This document shows positions 58,016 to 64,000 of a stretch of DNA of 64,000 bases, in pieces (positions within the stretch are counted from its first letter, which is position 1; each line of letters starts with the position of its first letter). The translations under genes were made by a program, and so were the position numbers. The notes under the pieces are model-generated. The model ran no database searches. It saw only the letters and a list, made by a program, of their open reading frames with translations, and was not told the DNA's origin. The stretch spans positions 1,116,001-1,180,000 of the forward strand of contig JACTVC010000014.1 in the NCBI GenBank assembly GCA_018417955.1, in the 5' to 3' direction. The DNA comes from Laccaria trichodermophora. Taxonomy: Eukaryota; Basidiomycota; Agaricomycetes; Agaricales; Hydnangiaceae.

Positions 58016-60295
58016 TTACTGACTCTCACCTGCGAAGCCTTGAAGAATAGATTGCAGGAATCCATATTCCTTGTCCTTGGCCTTTTTACTACTGCACTGC
58101 CTTGCATTCCCAAAATCAATGATGGTGACTCCCAAGTCACCAATAAGAACATTGTATGGACGGATGTCATCATGGAGTACACCTGCATGATGAATGGACT
58201 CCAGCGTCGACAATGCAGCTTTACTAATCGGAAGTGGATGGTCAGTAGGAACATCTTTCAACAAGGTTATCAATCCTACCATTCAGCGGCTGTCAGGTTT
58301 CTTCCCAAATCAGAGATTGGGACTCCTGCATAGAGCATAACAAGCGCACAAGCCAAACCATTAGCATCGTCATCAAAGAAACCAACAATTGGGGTTACCC
58401 CCCGTTGAACCCCTTCAGACCTGAGATGCAGATAAAGATTGTACTCTTTCTTGAGGGAATCACGCTCTTCGTCGTCAAATGCAAGTTTCACAACAACATC
58501 CAGTGCACCAGCTCTTTCCATGTTTTCTGGCTTCAAAGTGCCACGGAGTGCTACACCTGTAGCACCTCGCCCAATTTCCGATGTGAGGGCAACTGTCATA
58601 CATACATCCAGTCCATGAGTGTCGTTGCGTGGAGAAGACAGGGAACTTGGGCAGTTTGGTGGCATTGGCAAGGGCAAAGATCGGATGAAAGTGGCGGGGA
58701 CAGGGGAGTCATACACCTTATACTGCAGGTGCATGTGCATGGTACGACACTTGCTGGCCACATATATTGTTTCCTGGTTGTCGTCAGTCATTGCAATTGG
58801 AAGATCAACATTGTCCAAACAAACACACCAGGGCCAGTTCACCTTTAATAGGGTGGTCCCCTCCTCCCAAGCCGTCTGTTGTCCGTTTTTTTGCACCATA
58901 ACCATCACCCCTACCTTCACTGCTGTTTTCCGGATGTGCACCTTGTTGCCCCTTGCGGTCAAACATGTCCTCTATCGCAGCAATATAAACACCAACATGC
59001 AGTTTACCATAACCAGGATTAGTGCAACTATGGGGTTCAATTACATCGGAGATAAAGAGAGTTTGAGATTTTCGATGTCGGACACATATGAGCTCGTGGT
59101 TATCCGAATGAAGAACAATGAGGGATGTGTCCAGTTTTGTAGCTTGCGCCCAAGCCTGCACAAATTGATATCAGTACTCTTTGCCAGATGTTGGAACACG
59201 TTACCTGTTGGACTAGAGAATACGCACTAACATCATGGTGGTCTGGATTGTCGACATCCGCCTTTGGGCGACTTGTCCGTCTACGCTTCTCGCTCGTATC
59301 GGAGACCTGATTTCTTTTCCGTTTCTTGACACCAACTGGCTCTTGGGCGGAAGAAGTCCCGAGCTGCTCTTGTGAAAAAAATGGTGATGCCAGCGTAGTT
59401 GGTGGGCTTTGAAGTGTTTCCTCCTCTGAAAGCTTAAAGAAGACATTGAGCATAGTGCTGGACAGAATGTATGAACATACACGAATATTCCATGGGGGGT
59501 GCAACGCATCGGGTCCAGGTACATTAACCGCAACCTGATCCTTCACCTTGCCATGTCGAGGGTCGCTGCAGGGATGTTCGGGTGACCCGCAATGCGTCCA
59601 TTCGAAATCGCTCAGTTCAGGAACTGCGGTCACCACAGGACCTGCACTCAGACTTTCGAATTCAAAAGTCATCAAGGGTGCTTGTTTTTCACGCATTCCC
59701 TTAAGAATATCACGACGGCCACTCTCCATTGCATCAATAATCTCCTCCCGACGCACCGCGTCATCCGTATCATCAAAGCGATAGAAGGTAAGCTCTGCGT
59801 CCGTGACGGCATGCCTTGGTCTGGAGACAGAAGTGGTCCAATATACAAGGGATATCCAACTCGAAGCCGCGGGGTGCAATGCGAGGATCGAGGCCACAGC
59901 GGGGCAAAATCGGGCGGTTGTCTGAGAGTAAAACGCGCGAACTTCATTCTCATCTCTCACATTGCGTTCTGCTTCTCGAATGGCCCTCCTTCTGTCATTG
60001 GTTGTGTAGAAGTCGCCGTTGGAGATTTTGGGAAGAGTAGGTTTTGCAGCATCAAGCGCTGAGTCAACAGTTTTTGCTATATCTTCGACCAGCGATGGTA
60101 GGTGTACTACCCGCTCAAGAGCCAGCTTGGTAGAAAAGTGACGATCAAAGAAGGCAGCTTGGCGGGTGGAGGATGAGGGCTCCTTATTTTCCATGTGCGG
60201 GTAAAGCACAAGGCGAGGGGGTTCCAAGATAATAAATCATAAAGTTCTTTGAGGTCTACAGGTGGGGATGCACCACCAGCACTTTTAGAAGCCAT
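58016..60295 (-). CDS. Kinase-like protein of agaricomycete-expanded type
   Basis: Resembles the large kinase-like families expanded in mushroom genomes (FunK1-like). The N-terminal half has HFSTKLALERVVHLPSLVED, a Pro/Ser linker with KKRKRN and EKRRRTSRPK (possible nuclear signals), and LHSDNHELICVRHRKSQTLF. The kinase half has the Gly-rich loop EIGRGATGVALRG, beta-3 Lys in VVVKLAF, YNLYLHLRSEG, a 52-nt intron, then LSTLESIHHAGVLHDDIRPYN with catalytic Asp and Asn, and VTIIDFGNA. It ends FAGESQ with TAA. All catalytic residues are present. Near 60225 the start exon (MASKSAGGASPPVDLKELYD) is one base out of frame with the following ILEPPRLVLYPHMEN; the start may instead be the Met at about 60192, or a frameshift is present. 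Some exon borders near 58850-59150 are unsure. Confidence 0.65.
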
Positions 60296-60646
60296 GTCGC
60301 GTTGAAATTCAAATTGTAGCAGTCACTGGTCACCTGACGACCGTATGTCGTCACGTGACCATACGCAAGTCGCGACGGTGTCGCGGACAGCAGCAGTGGC
60401 TTGAACGAATCCTCTTAAATTCACATATTTAACTCATCTTTCCTCCAATGTCATGTATACAACATATATGGGACTGAGAAAGCAATGGACTGGATGGAGA
60501 GAGGTGTATGCTAGGTATAATTAATGTGAGGTAACAAGGCAAAGGATATAAAATGCGGATTTACAGCGACAGGTGAGGATGGGGAACGTGGGGATTGAGG
60601 TACGTATGCGTAAGTAATTAGTTCCAGATACACTCCTGGTACGCCG
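60296..60646. other. Intergenic, kinase-like gene promoter and GCK 3' region
   Basis: Contains CACGTGACC at 60353 and GTCACCTGACG-type words near 60330. No gene seen. Confidence 0.45.
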
Positions 60647-63043
60647 TCACCGGTCATCGTCCACGTGTTCGACGGAGTCCACGATCTCGTTGACGAGTTC
60701 CAGAGTCACGCCGGGTATGATCCTTTCAGCTTCTGTGAATGCACGCTGGAGAGCACTGAGCGCAACCCGCGCCTCTTGGGAGGACACTCGAGGGAACAGC
60801 TGCAGCAAGCCACAAATTTAGTAGAGCAAAACGATCAAGCTGTGTCAGAAGGGACAGACCGAAGCAATGGCAGGCAAGATAACAGAGTCAAGCATCGTTG
60901 TATCTGGGAGCTCCTCGTCGTCTATGTGCGTGTCTTGCATTTTCTGCTCTATAGCGGCCCCCTTTGGGAGTGTATCAAGATACTGGTCGTCATAGTCCTC
61001 GTACTCATCAGAGGGTTCTTGTTGCGCGGCCCGCCGGTTGTTTTGTGAAGCCAAGTCGGGGGGCATGTGCCGAACGGTGTTTTGTTCGAAGCGCTTGGGC
61101 GTGGGGGGTGCCGATGGAGGCAGGGGAGGAAGATCACCCTTGGTTGTGATCGACGAAGAATAGGATGAACCCGAGCCTCTTTTCGTTGTTTTCTCTGTTC
61201 GCTCATCGCCGTTGTTTTCCCAAGTCAATGGAGGTCCAGATACGCGAACGGAGTTCTGGTTGCGACCAAGTGTCGTTGTTCGACCGGCGTGCCGGACAGT
61301 CCCAAAGTCCCAGAGGTCTTCTGGGTCACCGTTTCCAACCCTAAACCAAGAAGGGGTCAATTACAGAAGGAAAAGGCCAGATTGTCGAGAAGTACATCTC
61401 AGGATCGGAATCTCGGTCGTCCTCTTCTGCTCTTTCTCCGCCTTCAGCTTTCCACCTTTCGTGTCGCTCAATCAGTTCCGTCAGGTATGACGTTTTCTTG
61501 GCCATTCGCACAAATTTATGTTTTAACAACTCGCGTGCTGTAGGTCGCTTTTCTCATGATAAGAGGTGTTGAAACGCGCTTAAACTTGGAGTTACCTACC
61601 TCTCTCGGGTCCCGTTGCAAACAGTACGCCACAAACTCTCGGAATGGCTTTGAGAAATTTCCGTCTAACGTTGGAGGTGGGTTTTTTGGAATGAGGAAAA
61701 GCACCTAGACATTTTTTCAGTTGAGCGAGTCCCCCATGGCTTCTCAGAAATAATCAGAGATAACGAACCTTCATTGGATGAAGTTCGGCGTAGGGCGGTT
61801 CGCCCTTTGCCAATTCAATTGCGGTTATGCCCAGACTCCAAATATCGGCCTTGTGATCATACCCGCTCTGCTTGATCACTTCAGGAGACATCCAGTATGG
61901 CGTCCCAACAAACGTATTCTTCTTAGCTGAGAGTGTCCCTGACAATTGACCAGAGACACCGAAATCTGCCAATTTCACCTCGCCGCCAGCGGAAAGTAAA
62001 ATATTGGCAGCTGAATATTTTGAGTACCTCCTATGCCTGAAGGCAAAGATAGATGTGTTACCTTTGATGTCACGATGCAATTTCCCTTCGGTATGGAGGT
62101 ACTCAAGTCCACGAAGTAATTCACGAACAATGATAGCAATGTACTCTTCGCGGAACACGCCAGGTTTCATCTGTGCATCAAGAAGGTTGATCATCGTTTG
62201 ACGCGGTGATTCTACGAGATTACCAGGTCAGAGCAAGAACCGCCAGAACAGTATCTACGAGAGCATAAACTCGAGGATAAAATCTTGAAGGAGCCACTCA
62301 CTCCATAACAATCCAAAGATTGGAGCCTTTGAGAAATGATCCATGGTATCTATTGTTCGAAGGTTAGTGTTGGATGGCGACATAAAACAAACGAACTTTG
62401 TAACGTGTGGTGAATCCAACTGAGAAAGGATTTGTATTTCCTGCTGAATATCCTCAATCTCATCCTCTGCGCTCTCCAGATCTATGATCTTAATGGCAAC
62501 AGTCTTCTGGGTGCGTTTGTCGAAGCTGACTTGGTTGAGAAAAGGAGCGAACGTCCCACTGAACTGAACACCTACCCCTTATACACTTCTCCAAATGAGC
62601 CCTTCCCTACGTAGAAAAGGTTAGGTATCACCGCAACCTTGATCAAGAATGGAGAAACGAACCGATCCTATCCTGTTTAACATAGAACTCCTCCGGATCC
62701 TGGTGGTGGTCCTGTACAGCGGATTAGATCTCGGCCGATCATGAACAGGCAACGCTTTTCGGGCGAACCATGAGGCAGATACCGCTCGTGGATGTAATTT
62801 ATCTTGGTCGAGGGGTCGCGTCGCGTCGTGTGCTGCCCCACAGCAAGATGGTTGATGAGAAGAAAGGGGAGACGCGTCTGTAGAACAGTGAAAGAAACAA
62901 AAGTAAGGATAGTGAAATTCGCTCGATATATGTAGGTCTCGAGGAATAGTGAGTGATGGTGCAAAAGGGGGAGTGTTGGGTCACTTTGGTTCCAAATTCG
63001 GATAACGACACTTTTTGCCTCCTCTGCTCACCCACTGCGGCAT
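60647..63043 (-). CDS. Ste20-family GCK kinase (MST/Sps1/Nak1 type)
   Basis: Germinal-centre-kinase-type Ser/Thr kinase; fungal members work in morphogenesis (RAM), sporulation or septation pathways. The catalytic domain is nearly complete: [32 protein letters not shown] (with the Lys), LWIVMEYL-like, [40 protein letters not shown], the activation loop [39 protein letters not shown] and [13 protein letters not shown]. The tail is Pro/Ser-rich and ends [13 protein letters not shown] with TGA at 60647-60649. The 5' end is uncertain: the exon with DPEEFY begins at 62711 after an AG. An ATG-CCG-CAG-TGG mini-exon at 63032-63043 with a GTGAGC donor joins in phase, but the intron would be about 320 nt, long for this genome. 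Confidence 0.82.
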
Positions 63044-63268
63044 TTTAACACTGTCTCGCAATAATATACTTCAAGTATATATAAACGACAGATGACCATA
63101 CAACTTCAGAACATCCATATATTTTCTCTTTCAACGGCTTGCTGCGGCGGTCCACGTAGTGGCGAAGAATGCTTCAATACGGGCGATGTATGCTTCAGCA
63201 CAAGTGCGGCTGGTTTGGCAGGCATCCTTCTTGTGGCGCCTTTCGACTCTTCTTTGACGCGTCCTACA

Positions 63269-63796
63269 TCATGAAATCGAACTCTCTTCGTCTCTGGTCG
63301 TCTCGGCTCCTTTCCATTCTTGAAGCTTGTGAATGCAACCATGTTGTTCTTCTTTCGTCGTAAACTTCTGGCTTCGAGGAATGACATGCCTCAGGATCGA
63401 GGATCCGTAGAACCAAAAGATGAAGAAAAGCTCGACTCCAAAGAGGAACAGGATGAGCAAGAGGAGCATCCCCCTTTCGTCGAAGAAATCGCGCCAAGAC
63501 TGTGCAGCTGATGGTAGGGGAGTGGGATACACCGGTATCGTATCAAGCTCAGAGAGGCTGGGTGTACTTTGGGGTGATGTTAGCGACGTTGACGAGCCCG
63601 CGTCCGAAATAGTGAGTCGCCTCCTGCCATCCCCATGTCGGCCAGGGACGTTAAAAGTTGCCAGGGAGACATTCCTGCCAATGAAACCAAGAATTGTACT
63701 GATGGCGGTGAATAACATCATTTCTGGTGAGGGCTTTATGGCGGAGTGGTGAAAGGGTAATGTCTGCATTGATATAAAGGGGTCAGTCCAAATCAC
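63269..63796 (-). CDS. Hypothetical one-TM protein
   Basis: Not recognised. One open frame of up to 175 codons; Met at 63721 or 63718 may be the true start, since it opens MLFTAISTILGFIGRNVSL, a possible signal anchor. A Ser/Thr/Pro-rich stretch (TISDAGSSTSLTSPQSTPSL) follows, then WRDFFDERG and a strong membrane segment (MLLLLILFLFGVELFFIFWFY). The charged tail HVIPRSQKFTTKEE runs to a stop at 63269. A second open frame on the same strand (63106-63387) overlaps the tail and reads a basic region with KRVRF, an RVxF-like motif. Either could be the real C-terminus if a splice or a sequence error joins them. Confidence 0.5.
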   Translation of the reverse strand: MIWTDPFISMQTLPFHHSAIKPSPEMMLFTAISTILGFIGRNVSLATFNVPGRHGDGRRRLTISDAGSSTSLTSPQSTPSLSELDTIPVYPTPLPSAAQSWRDFFDERGMLLLLILFLFGVELFFIFWFYGSSILRHVIPRSQKFTTKEEQHGCIHKLQEWKGAETTRDEESSIS

Positions 63797-64000
63797 AATA
63801 TATCTCGTGAATAAGCGGATTGACTAATTCCCTCTTCGTCTTCAAGAATGTTCATCTGATTTAAGACCCAACAATCGTTCAGCAAAGTTTGACCCCCAAA
63901 GCTCGCGCCTCTGGCTGCTCAGGTTGGCAGTGGCAAACTCTCGACCGCGTGGTGTTCAGGCAGGACTAACTCAATCGTCAAATTGTTGTCGACAGATGGA
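63797..64000. other. Right edge, no gene seen
   Basis: The last 204 bp; probably the promoter of the hypothetical gene. No coding motif is visible. Confidence 0.35.

Noticed and set aside
1..64000. CRISPR arrays, prokaryotic operons, rRNA genes or viral genes
   Set aside because: No regularly spaced repeats, no bacterial gene structure, no rRNA signature and no viral protein was seen; the window is fungal nuclear DNA.

Overview
The window is nuclear DNA from a basidiomycete fungus, most likely a mushroom-forming agaricomycete. Nearly every gene is cut by many introns of about 50-60 nt with GT...AG borders, genes are packed on both strands, and the proteins are eukaryotic housekeeping types with fungal features. 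Coding sequences were assembled by eye from conserved family motifs and splice borders, so outer limits are more reliable than every inner exon edge.

Left flank (1-10 kb): the 3' part of a DOP1 (Dopey) trafficking gene, an Ssp120/nucleobindin-like EF-hand secretory protein, and a GH128 (Asl1-like) beta-glucanase.

Accessory island (about 10-33.4 kb): this part is gene-poor and rich in repeats. It holds four members of one TPR protein family. Three look intact and lie head to tail (B, C and D, 26.3-33.4 kb). The fourth (A, 10.5-12.7 kb) is a dead copy brought by a segmental duplication. Between them lie a decayed Ser-rich lineage-specific gene, a 2.27-kb non-autonomous inverted-repeat element with a TA target duplication and AAAGTTG-rich subterminal arrays, a DUF2235-type hydrolase, and two orphan genes, one of which is probably broken.

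Right half (33.7-64 kb): a dense conserved block. It contains prefoldin subunit 1, the U5 snRNP GTPase Snu114, calnexin, tRNA-dihydrouridine synthase Dus2, the biotin subunit of 3-methylcrotonyl-CoA carboxylase, an intron-containing tRNA read as Trp(CCA), the chitin synthase activator Skt5/Chs4 with a CVIM prenylation box, Exo84, a SUR7/PalI-type membrane protein, AP-3 delta, an agaricomycete-type kinase-like gene, a GCK/Ste20 kinase and a one-TM hypothetical. A 5'-truncated second copy of the kinase-like gene follows SNU114.

The genes do not form a pathway. Several act in secretion and the cell surface (DOP1, Ssp120-like, calnexin, Exo84, AP-3 delta, Skt5, GH128, PalI-like), but I see no sign that this is more than ordinary gene order. 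The most unusual content is in the island: the inverted-repeat element, the tandem and dispersed TPR duplication whose direction can be read from a relic, and the orphan families.
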